Positions 1-5,497 of a stretch of 5,597 nucleotides of DNA are shown piece by piece. The stretch is from Clostridia bacterium. GTDB taxonomy: Bacteria; Bacillota; Clostridia; Oscillospirales; CAG-272. Within the stretch, counting starts at the first letter, position 1. The number at the start of each line of letters is the position of its first letter. The stretch spans positions 1 through 5,597 of the forward strand of contig JAGBTR010000201.1 in the NCBI GenBank assembly GCA_017631215.1. Reading direction: 5' to 3'. A program made the translations under genes and the position numbers. The notes below the pieces were generated by a model. That model saw nothing but the letters and a program-made list of their open reading frames with translations. It was not told the origin of the DNA and made no database searches.

Positions 1-24
1 GCACAGTTGGACTTTGTTGCTCAT
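1..24 (-). CDS. 5' end of an unidentified gene, third gene of the uxu operon (partial)
   Basis: An ATG on the minus strand at 24-22 opens a frame reading MSNKVQLC before the window ends. It lies 29 nt downstream of the stop of the SDR gene. An AGAGG Shine-Dalgarno sequence at 37-33 stands 8 nt before the ATG, which is good spacing for a real start. The position makes it the next cistron of the uxuA-uxuB operon, so a role in hexuronate or oligosaccharide metabolism is plausible (isomerase, kinase, glycosidase or transporter). Eight residues are too few to assign a family, and no function is claimed. Confidence 0.6.
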
Positions 25-53
25 AACGTGTACCTCTTTACGTGGAATCGGAA

Positions 54-878
54 TCAGACACCCGAGTAAGCAGAGAAGCCGCCGTCAACGGGGAGAACGA
101 TGCCCGTGACGACTGCCGACTCTGCGGGGGTGGTCAGGAAGCGCAGTGCGCCGAGTAGCTCCTCAGCCTCACCGAAGCGACCCATAGGCGTAGCGGCAAG
201 GATCTTGCCCGTACGAGCGGTGGGCGTGCCGTCCTCGTTGAAGAGCAGGGCGCGGTTCTGGTTGGTGGCAAAGAAGCCGGGGGCGATGGCGTTGACACGA
301 ATGCCCGACTTGGCAAAGTGAACGGCCAGCCACTGGGTGAAGTTGGAGATACCGGCCTTAGCCGCGCTGTACGCGGGGATCTTGGTCAGAGGGGTGTAAG
401 CATTCATCGACGAAATGTTGATGATGGAGCAGCCCTCGCCGCCGATCATATCCTGTGCGAACACCTGCGTGGGCAGGAGAACGCCCTTGATGTTCAGGTC
501 AAAGACGAAGTCGAAGCCCGACTTGTCCAGATTGAAGAAGGTGGTGATGTCATCGCGGTCGATGTCACCCTCCTCGTAGTACTCGTGCGTGGTGGTCGCG
601 CGGGGATTGTTACCGCCCGCACCGTTGATCAGAACGCTGCACTTGCCCAGATCCGCAACGACCTGCGCGTGAACAGCCTCGATGGCCTCGCGATCCAGCA
701 CGTTGGTCTTGTAAGCCTTGGCGACGCCGCCCTCAGCGACGATCTCATCGGCGTACTTCTGAGCAGCCTCCTCGTTGATGTCGAGCAGCGCTACCGCGTA
801 GCCGGCCTTGGCCATATCCTTTGCGAACGCGGAGCAGAGAACGCCGCCCGCGCCCGTTACGACGCATACCTTATTCAT
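54..878 (-). CDS. uxuB: SDR-family D-mannonate oxidoreductase (fructuronate reductase)
   Basis: This is probably the NAD(H)-dependent enzyme that interconverts D-fructuronate and D-mannonate in the cytoplasm, the step before UxuA. The 274-residue protein has a complete classical short-chain dehydrogenase layout. An N-terminal Rossmann motif TGAGGVLC lies at residues 8-15. Asp33 at the end of the second strand favours NAD(H) over NADP(H). NGAGGNNP lies at 85-92 and the structural Asn at about 129. The catalytic Ser157, Tyr170 and Lys174 (YSAAK) are present, and VNAIAPG lies at 195-201. The region at about 92-125 between NAG and the Asn helix is longer than in minimal SDRs, as in YjmF-type enzymes. 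The start is supported by AAAGGAAA at 894-887, 8 nt upstream. The gene follows uxuA by 24 nt and is surely co-transcribed. Known family: B. subtilis YjmF/UxuB is an SDR, unlike the larger E. coli UxuB. The SDR fold is certain; the substrate rests mainly on the uxuA neighbour. An alternative is another sugar-acid SDR, such as a gluconate 5-dehydrogenase type. Confidence 0.88.
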   Translation of the reverse strand: MNKVCVVTGAGGVLCSAFAKDMAKAGYAVALLDINEEAAQKYADEIVAEGGVAKAYKTNVLDREAIEAVHAQVVADLGKCSVLINGAGGNNPRATTTHEYYEEGDIDRDDITTFFNLDKSGFDFVFDLNIKGVLLPTQVFAQDMIGGEGCSIINISSMNAYTPLTKIPAYSAAKAGISNFTQWLAVHFAKSGIRVNAIAPGFFATNQNRALLFNEDGTPTARTGKILAATPMGRFGEAEELLGALRFLTTPAESAVVTGIVLPVDGGFSAYSGV

Positions 879-902
879 ATCGGTGATTTCCTTTCGTCAA
901 AA

Positions 903-1937
903 TTATGCCTTGTCGATGGCTTCCCACAGACCCGACAGATACATCGCACCCAGTGCGCGGTCGTACAGACCGTAGCCATAGCGACCCTTCTCACCCCAGA
1001 TCATACGACCGTGGTCGGGACGCATATAGCCGTCAAAGCCGCCCTTGTGAAGCGCCTTGACGATGCCGTAGATGTCCAGCGAGCCGCACTCGGTGGGATG
1101 CGCGACCTCGTGGAACTTGCGCTCGCCCGTGTACAGAATGTTGCGGACGTGAGCGAAGTGGATGCGGTCAGCGTACTTCTCAGCCATTCTGACCAGATCG
1201 TTTGCGGGATCAGCACCCAGCGAGCCCGTGCAGAAGGTCAGACCGTTCTCGGGCATATCGACGAGCTTGAGGAAGCGGTCGAGGTTCTTCTCGCAGGTGA
1301 TGATGCGGGGCAGACCGAAGATGCCCCAAGGCGGATCGTCGGGATGGATGGCCATATTGATGCCGGCCTCGTGTGCGACGGGAATGACCGCCTCAAGGAA
1401 GGTCTGCAGGTTCTTCCACAGCTGCTCCTCACCAACGCTCTCGTAGCGGGCAAGCAGACCGCGAAGCTGATCCTTGGTGTAGCTCTCGTCCCAGCCGGGC
1501 AGAGAAAGCTCGCCCGTCAAGGGGTTCATCGACAGCACCGTCTGCTCGTCGTAAGCGAGCGAATTGGAGCCGTCGGGAGCCTGATGCTCCATCTCGCTGC
1601 GCAGCCAGTCGAACACGGGCATAAAGTTGTAGCAAATGCACTTGACACCCGCCTCGCCCAGACGGCGAACGTTTTCACAGTAGTGGTCGATCAGCTCGGC
1701 AGCGGCGGGCGCGCCCAGCTTGATCTCCTCGGGGACGGGAACGCTTTCCACGACCTCGAAGGCGAGGTTGTGAGCGGCAGCAGCGTCCTTGACGGCTGCG
1801 ATGCTCTCGCGGCTCCAAACGCCGCCTGCAGGGACGTCGTAGACGGCCGAAACGATGGAGCGGATCACAGGAATCTGCGAGATCTGCTCGAGCGTGACGG
1901 GATCGCCGGGGCCGTAATGACGAAAGGTCATTTTCAT
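903..1937 (-). CDS. uxuA: D-mannonate dehydratase
   Basis: The enzyme dehydrates D-mannonate to 2-keto-3-deoxy-D-gluconate, the committed step of glucuronate breakdown, in the cytoplasm and with a divalent metal (Mn2+). The 344-residue protein opens with the family signature FRHYGPGDPVTL (5-16) and carries CYNFMPVFDW at 102-111, typical of the UxuA TIM barrel. Likely metal ligands by comparison with the solved Streptococcus suis enzyme are His198 (in IHPDDPPW), Cys236 (in FCTGSLG), His263 (in HFAHVRN) and Asp308 (in MRPDHGR), with His309 beside it. All are intact. Its length matches the shorter Gram-positive form rather than the roughly 394-residue E. coli protein. The start at 1937 has AAGGAG at 1952-1947, 9 nt upstream. 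The internal ATG two codons on is too far from it. It is the first gene of the leftward operon, about 80 nt from its predicted transcript start. Confidence 0.96.
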   Translation of the reverse strand: MKMTFRHYGPGDPVTLEQISQIPVIRSIVSAVYDVPAGGVWSRESIAAVKDAAAAHNLAFEVVESVPVPEEIKLGAPAAAELIDHYCENVRRLGEAGVKCICYNFMPVFDWLRSEMEHQAPDGSNSLAYDEQTVLSMNPLTGELSLPGWDESYTKDQLRGLLARYESVGEEQLWKNLQTFLEAVIPVAHEAGINMAIHPDDPPWGIFGLPRIITCEKNLDRFLKLVDMPENGLTFCTGSLGADPANDLVRMAEKYADRIHFAHVRNILYTGERKFHEVAHPTECGSLDIYGIVKALHKGGFDGYMRPDHGRMIWGEKGRYGYGLYDRALGAMYLSGLWEAIDKA

Positions 1938-1984
1938 GGCAAAAATCTCCTTGTCTTTTGAAGTTTGCTTGGGCAGGACGGGTG

Positions 1985-1997
1985 CCTCCTATGGAAA
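1985..1997 (-). promoter_or_regulatory. Leader block TTTCCATAGGAGG (left copy), orphan Shine-Dalgarno
   Basis: The untranslated leader of uxuA carries TTTCCATAGGAGG on the minus strand. It includes a full AGGAGG (1990-1985), but no ATG, GTG or TTG lies at translation distance behind it; the real uxuA ribosome binding site is about 38 nt further on. Nearly the same block occurs in the rightward leader at 2248-2260. It could be an operator half, an RNA element or the relic of a lost start. Confidence 0.45.
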
Positions 1998-2023
1998 CAA
2001 CGCCGCATTCGCCCATTGTCCTT

Positions 2024-2052
2024 ATTATAACACGGTTCGCTTTTTTTGTAAA
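2024..2052 (-). promoter_or_regulatory. Sigma-A-type promoter of the uxuA-uxuB operon
   Basis: On the minus strand a -35 box TTTACA (2052-2047) is followed by a 17 bp spacer and a perfect -10 box TATAAT (2029-2024). The -10 is preceded by TGT, giving an extended -10. The predicted transcript start is near 2017, leaving a leader of about 80 nt before the uxuA ATG. Confidence 0.8.
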
Positions 2053-2056
2053 TAGA

Positions 2057-2076
2057 TTTATTATAATTTATTATAA
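2057..2076. repeat. Tandem 10-mer TTTATTATAA x2, UP-element-like
   Basis: Two exact, adjacent copies of TTTATTATAA occupy 2057-2066 and 2067-2076, one helical turn apart. They sit immediately upstream of the uxuA -35 box, the position expected for an AT-rich UP element bound by the RNA polymerase alpha subunits. A third TTATTATAA at 2022-2030 overlaps the uxuA -10 box. The repeat itself is directly visible; the UP-element role is inferred. Confidence 0.6.
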
Positions 2077-2184
2077 TAAAAACATTTTTTGGCGCACCGA
2101 AAAATAAAAAATCCAATTTTGCCACCTGCGGATAGTGCTTGATAAAAAACTAACAAAAACTGTGAAAAAAACGCCCCTGGGATA

Positions 2185-2213
2185 TTGACAATTGCGCCCT
2201 CGGCAGGTATAAT
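2185..2213 (+). promoter_or_regulatory. Consensus sigma-A promoter of the thuA-like/DUF1538/PII operon
   Basis: TTGACA (2185-2190), a 17 bp spacer and TATAAT (2208-2213) match the housekeeping consensus at every position. The predicted transcript start is near 2220, about 49 nt before the ATG at 2269. Such a strong core promoter suggests constitutive expression or control by a repressor. The start region contains CACATAGCTGTG (2219-2230), an imperfect dyad that could be an operator, though this is weak. Confidence 0.85.
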
Positions 2214-2247
2214 ATAATCACATAGCTGTGCTGTGTGCACGCTAACT

Positions 2248-2260
2248 TTCCATAGGGAGG
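2248..2260 (+). promoter_or_regulatory. Leader block TTTCCATAGGGAGG (right copy) containing the thuA-like ribosome binding site
   Basis: GGAGG at 2256-2260 stands 8 nt before the ATG at 2269 and decides that start over the in-frame GTG at 2233, which has no ribosome binding site and would translate the leader itself. The surrounding TTTCCATAGG repeats the block in the uxuA leader in the same orientation relative to transcription. Confidence 0.75.
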
Positions 2261-2268
2261 ATGCTAAT

Positions 2269-3015
2269 ATGAGTAAGATCCGCGTAACGGTCTGGAACGA
2301 GTTCCGCCACGAAAAAACGCAGGAAGAAGCCAAGAAGCTTTACCCGAACGGTCTGCATGCCGTCATCGGTGAATATCTCGGCAAACAGGACGATATCGAG
2401 GTCACGCTGGCAGCGCTTGACGATCCCGAGCAGGGTCTGTCCGAGGATGTGCTCAATAACACCGACGTTCTCGTTTGGTGGGGACATATGGCACACGCCG
2501 AGGTCGATGACGCACTCGTCGCGCGTATTTGCAAGAGAGTATTTTTGGGACAGATGGGTCTGGTCGTCCTGCACTCGGGTCACCATTCCAAGTTGTTCCG
2601 CTCGGTCATTGGTACGACGGGTCACCTCTCGTGGGGACGCGAGCAGAAGGAGATCGTCTGGAATATCAATCCCACCCACCCCATCGCTGCGGGAATTCCC
2701 GATCACTTCCTGATCGAGAGCGAGGAGCTGTACGCCGAGCCCTTCTACATTGCCGAGCCCGACGAGACCATCTTTACCAGCTGGTTTGAGGATGGCTTCA
2801 TTCTGCGCAGCGGCGTCGTCTTCAAGCGCGCGGCCGGTAAGATCTTCTATTTCCAGCCCGGTCACGAGACCTGCCCCTCGTATCATAACGAGTACGTGCT
2901 GCGTGTTATCCTCAACGGCGTTCGTTACGTCAAGCCCGCTACGGAGGGCTACGAGATCAAGGATATTGCGCCCCATTGGCAGTTCAGCGTTCTCGATGAG
3001 TTTGAGAACAAATAA
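2269..3015 (+). CDS. ThuA-family (trehalose utilisation-like) protein
   Basis: This is a 248-residue cytoplasmic protein of the ThuA family, which has a class I glutamine amidotransferase-like flavodoxin fold. The family name comes from Sinorhizobium meliloti thuA, needed for trehalose catabolism. Visible hallmarks are the first strand and loop IRVTVWNEFRHE (4-15), DVLVWWGHMAH (66-76), the elbow region GLVVLHSGHHSK (97-108), GHLSWG (118-123), HPIAAGIP (137-144) and FYFQPGHE (193-200). The elbow has no cysteine nucleophile, so glutaminase chemistry is not expected. The conserved His and Trp residues are probably in a sugar-related active site. There is no signal peptide or membrane segment. 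It is the first gene after a consensus promoter, divergent from uxuAB and 45 nt ahead of the membrane protein gene with no convincing terminator between. Its substrate cannot be read from the sequence; an oxidised (keto) sugar or a glycoside is a fair guess given the neighbours. Confidence 0.88.
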   Translation: MSKIRVTVWNEFRHEKTQEEAKKLYPNGLHAVIGEYLGKQDDIEVTLAALDDPEQGLSEDVLNNTDVLVWWGHMAHAEVDDALVARICKRVFLGQMGLVVLHSGHHSKLFRSVIGTTGHLSWGREQKEIVWNINPTHPIAAGIPDHFLIESEELYAEPFYIAEPDETIFTSWFEDGFILRSGVVFKRAAGKIFYFQPGHETCPSYHNEYVLRVILNGVRYVKPATEGYEIKDIAPHWQFSVLDEFENK

Positions 3016-3060
3016 GTTTAACACATCCCCGATACGGGCAGAACGAAAGGAGGTCTCTAT

Positions 3061-4587
3061 ATGCTGAAGGTGTTTTTATCCAAATGCAAGGAGGCGCTCA
3101 TCTCCGTTCTGCCCGTCTCTTTGATCGTCGTCATCCTGCATATGACGCCGCTCATCTCGCTGACCGACTATGAGCTGGGCGTGTTCCTCGTCTGCTCCTT
3201 TTTCCTGATCCTCGGCATTGGTCTCTTTAATCTCGGTGCCGATCTTGCGATGACGCCCATCGGTGAGCACGTCGGCTCGGGTCTTGCGCGCTCGCGCAAT
3301 CTGTGGCTGCTGCTCTCGGTCTGCTTCGTGATGGGCGTGCTCATCACGGTCGCCGAGCCCGATCTGTCGGTGCTGGCGGCGCAGGTCGCAGACGTCATCA
3401 ACGGTACGGCGCTCATCCTGTTCGTCGGCTTGGGCGTGGGACTGTTCCTTGTGCTCGCGGTGCTCAAGATGGTTTTTCACCTACCGCTGTCCTCGATGCT
3501 GATGTTCTTCTATATGCTGATGTTCGCGCTGGCTTCGCTGGTCATCATCAGCGGCAACGAAAGCTTTTTGCCGCTGACCTTCGACTCGGGCGGCGTGACG
3601 ACGGGACCCATCACCGTCCCCTTCATTATGGCGCTCGGCGTGGGCATTGCGTCCTCGTTGGGCGGTAAGAACGTCAGTGAAAACAGCTTCGGTCTTGTCG
3701 CGATGTGCTCCATCGGTCCCATCCTTGCCGTGATGGCAATGGGCTTGACTATGAAGGGACATATGACCTACGCGCTGCCCGATTACTCGGTCGACGCGCA
3801 TCTGGGGGCTGAATTTCTGCCCACGCTCCTCTCCATCGTAGAGGAGGTCGCGCTTGCGCTGGGACTCATTGTCGCCTTTTTCCTGATCCTGCAATTTGCC
3901 TTTTTACACCTGCCGTGGAAGCGCTTGCGGCAGATTGCGGTCGGTATTGTGTATACCTTCCTCGGTCTTGTCGTCTTTTTGTCGGCGGTCACGGTCGGCT
4001 TTATGCCCGTCGGTTACCGACTCGGCACGATGATCGCCGAGCTGCCGCCCACCTTGCTCATCGGCTTTGCCTTTTTGCTGGGTCTTGTGGTCGTACTGGC
4101 TGAGCCTGCCGTCCACGTGCTCAACAAGCAGGTCGAGACCATCACCGACGGTGCGGTCAGCAAGCGATCGATGATGATCGCGCTGTCGCTCGGCGTCGGT
4201 ATTTCGATCGGTCTGTCTCTGCTTCGTATTCTGCTGGATTTCAGCATTTTGTATTATCTCATCCCCGGCTATTTCATCTCGCTGGGACTGTCCTTCTTTG
4301 TGCCGCGCCTCTATACCGCTATCGCCTTTGACTCGGGCGGCGTTGCCTCGGGTCCTCTGACCTCGAGCTTCATTTTGCCCTTTGCCGTCGGTGCGTGTAC
4401 CGCGCTGCAGGGCGTCGAGGGCGTGCTCAGCTCGGCCTTCGGTGTGGTCGCGATGGTTGCGATGACGCCGTTGATCACCATCCAGCTGCTTGGCTTCCGT
4501 GCCATTGTCGCGCAGAAGGTGCGTCGGCGTATTGCGATGCGCCGTATCCTCGATGCCGAGGACGAGCAGATCATCAACTTTATGTGA
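3061..4587 (+). CDS. Two-repeat DUF1538 integral membrane protein, putative PII-linked transporter
   Basis: This 508-residue, very hydrophobic protein has about 14 membrane segments by eye. It consists of two DUF1538 repeats, each with about seven segments. The repeats match at a constant offset: AEPD (98-101) with AEPA (347-350), Q108-V109 with Q357-V358, FDSGGVTTGPIT (174-185) with FDSGGVASGPLT (423-434), and SFGLVAM (209-215) with AFGVVAM (459-465). The offset is 249 residues, rising to 250 at the end. Charges follow a positive-inside pattern with both termini cytoplasmic: Lys3/8/10, Arg77/79, KRLR at 287-290, and a strongly basic tail at 480-495. The start is fixed by AAAGGAGGT (3046-3054), 6 nt upstream. 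Two PII-like genes follow at 20 nt and then 1 nt, so the protein is probably a PII-gated transporter or channel. The function of DUF1538 is, to my knowledge, not established and no substrate is evident. No alternative transporter family was recognised. Confidence 0.88.
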   Translation: MLKVFLSKCKEALISVLPVSLIVVILHMTPLISLTDYELGVFLVCSFFLILGIGLFNLGADLAMTPIGEHVGSGLARSRNLWLLLSVCFVMGVLITVAEPDLSVLAAQVADVINGTALILFVGLGVGLFLVLAVLKMVFHLPLSSMLMFFYMLMFALASLVIISGNESFLPLTFDSGGVTTGPITVPFIMALGVGIASSLGGKNVSENSFGLVAMCSIGPILAVMAMGLTMKGHMTYALPDYSVDAHLGAEFLPTLLSIVEEVALALGLIVAFFLILQFAFLHLPWKRLRQIAVGIVYTFLGLVVFLSAVTVGFMPVGYRLGTMIAELPPTLLIGFAFLLGLVVVLAEPAVHVLNKQVETITDGAVSKRSMMIALSLGVGISIGLSLLRILLDFSILYYLIPGYFISLGLSFFVPRLYTAIAFDSGGVASGPLTSSFILPFAVGACTALQGVEGVLSSAFGVVAMVAMTPLITIQLLGFRAIVAQKVRRRIAMRRILDAEDEQIINFM

Positions 4588-4607
4588 TGCTACGGTAGGA
4601 GGTTAAG

Positions 4608-5039
4608 ATGCAAAAACAGACAAACGTAAGGGCCGCATCTCAAAAGAGCGTGCGACTGCGCGGTAAGCGTTCACCGGCACCGACTGCACCGCAAAAGCTG
4701 AAGCTGCTTGTCACCATCGTGGGACGCAATAAGGCAGAATTCTATATGGATTTGCTCCAGTCGATGGAGATCAATATCCAGCTCTCGATGCTCGGTCACG
4801 GAACGGCCAACACCCAGATGCTTCATCTGCTCGGTCTTTCCGACTCGGATAAGGCCGTCATCTTCAGCGTGGTGCGCGAGGATCGTGCCAAGGAAACGCT
4901 CGCACTGCTGGGACAAAAATTTCAAACGGTGCGCGGCGGCAAGGGCATTGCCTATACCATCCCGCTCAAGAGCGTGGTGGGCGTTGCCATCTATCGCTTC
5001 CTTTGCGATAACAGAATGCCGATGAAGGAGGAGACCTGA
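4608..5039 (+). CDS. Divergent PII-like (GlnB-related) protein 1
   Basis: This 143-residue protein appears to be a PII-superfamily signalling protein. The ferredoxin-like core starts at about residue 31 (KLKLLVTIVGRNKAEFYMDLL) and includes GHGTANTQ (63-70), strand AVIFSVV (83-89), helix DRAKETLALL (92-101), the glycine-rich RGGKGIAYTIPL (109-120) and SVVGVAIYRF (122-131). The GGKGIAY stretch occupies the place of the ATP-binding B-loop of canonical PII, but the classical TGxxGDGK signature is absent. There is no long T-loop with the modifiable Tyr51 region. Residues 1-29 are a basic, Pro/Ala/Ser-rich and probably disordered extension not found in GlnB. AGGAGG at 4597-4602, 5 nt before the ATG, fixes the start. 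It lies 20 nt after the membrane protein gene, which suggests it docks on that protein. The PII assignment is from fold-level resemblance, so nitrogen regulation should not be assumed. Confidence 0.8.
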   Translation: MQKQTNVRAASQKSVRLRGKRSPAPTAPQKLKLLVTIVGRNKAEFYMDLLQSMEINIQLSMLGHGTANTQMLHLLGLSDSDKAVIFSVVREDRAKETLALLGQKFQTVRGGKGIAYTIPLKSVVGVAIYRFLCDNRMPMKEET

Positions 5040-5040
5040 T

Positions 5041-5406
5041 ATGGAATTTCAGCACGAATGTATCGTTTGCATCGTCAACGCGGGATTTAGTGACGCGGTG
5101 ATGGATGCTGCCAAGGAGTTTGGCGCGCGCGGCGGCACGGTCGTCCACGCACGCGGAACGGCCAATCAAGAGGCCGAGAAGTTTTTTCAGCTGACCATCC
5201 AGCCCGAAAAGGAGATGGTGCTGATTTTGGTGCCTGCCGATATTAAGGACGATATCCTTCACGCGCTCTATCGCGCGGTCGGTCTCAAGACGCCGGGGCA
5301 GGGAATCGCTTTCTCGCTGCCCGTCGACGGTGTGGTGGGCTTGACAGAAAATATTCCGTTGCCCCCAAAGGAGCTGCCCGCAGAGCCTTTGGACGCGGAT
5401 AACTGA
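5041..5406 (+). CDS. Divergent PII-like (GlnB-related) protein 2
   Basis: This 121-residue protein is a paralogue of the preceding gene product. Shared landmarks in the same order are GTAN (39-42 here, 65-68 there), a beta strand MVLILV (59-64), helix IKDDILHALY (68-77), and PGQGIAFSLPVDGVVG (85-100), matching GGKGIAYTIPLKSVVG. The stretch FGARGGTVVHARGTAN (27-42) resembles the GARGGT segment seen in PII-like proteins annotated beside membrane partners. The canonical T-loop and B-loop signatures are missing. The C-terminal tail from 105 is Pro- and acid-rich, opposite in charge to the basic N-terminal extension of its partner. The start lies 1 nt after the upstream stop, with AGGAGG at 5026-5031 inside the upstream gene, so translation is probably coupled and the two products made in similar amounts. 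A mixed trimer or a pair of alternative regulators of the DUF1538 protein is plausible. A hairpin follows 6 nt downstream. Confidence 0.8.
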   Translation: MEFQHECIVCIVNAGFSDAVMDAAKEFGARGGTVVHARGTANQEAEKFFQLTIQPEKEMVLILVPADIKDDILHALYRAVGLKTPGQGIAFSLPVDGVVGLTENIPLPPKELPAEPLDADN

Positions 5407-5412
5407 ACAGTA

Positions 5413-5448
5413 GCGCCGCGGTATGCGAGATTTCGTGTGCCGCGGCGC
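5413..5448 (+). terminator. GC-rich hairpin ending the operon, probable terminator
   Basis: GCGCCGCGG (5413-5421) pairs perfectly with CCGCGGCGC (5440-5448). The stem continues inward through seven further pairs, three of them G-U, to a GATT loop, giving about 16 bp. It starts 6 nt after the last stop codon. No T-run follows directly (GCTTGTCG); nine Ts occur only at 5480-5488. Intrinsic termination may therefore be weak, or the hairpin may serve as a 3' end stabiliser or a Rho-assisted stop. Confidence 0.6.
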
Positions 5449-5497
5449 GCTTGTCGAACCGTGGCGAAAAAATATTTTGTTTTTTTTTGAAAAGGGG

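Larger units (their letters stand above)
1938..2268. other. Divergent intergenic control region between uxuA and the thuA-like gene
   Basis: This gene-free stretch of about 330 bp separates the two oppositely transcribed operons. It holds the leftward uxuA promoter (2024-2052), AT-rich tandem repeats (2057-2076), the rightward promoter (2185-2213), and a block shared by both leaders. The centre, roughly 2030-2180, is much more AT-rich than the flanking genes. I saw no convincing catabolite (cre) site, no clear symmetric UxuR/ExuR-type operator and no riboswitch. Short frames on either strand here lack ribosome binding sites and recognisable protein character. Confidence 0.85.

Noticed and set aside
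318..1961. A 547-codon open frame on the plus strand lying opposite uxuB and uxuA.
   Set aside because: It is antisense to two clearly recognised enzymes, spans their junction, has no family resemblance and is explained by the GC-rich codon use of the real genes, which avoid codons that read as stops in reverse.
2090..2184. Possible catabolite-repression (cre) site or UxuR-type operator in the divergent region.
   Set aside because: No stretch fits the cre consensus or a clear symmetric operator; only A-rich tracts and short partial matches were seen.
2233..2268. GTG start at 2233 giving the ThuA-like protein 12 extra residues.
   Set aside because: The extra residues would be encoded by the leader and the ribosome binding site itself. 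GGAGG at 2256-2260 points to the ATG at 2269, and the family begins with the first beta strand there.
2242..3024. A 260-codon open frame on the minus strand opposite the ThuA-like gene.
   Set aside because: The plus-strand frame has the ThuA motifs, a consensus promoter and a proper ribosome binding site; the reverse frame has none of these.
3027..3037. CCCG-ATA-CGGG dyad between the ThuA-like and DUF1538 genes as a terminator.
   Set aside because: A 4 bp stem with a 3 nt loop and no T-run is too weak to terminate transcription.
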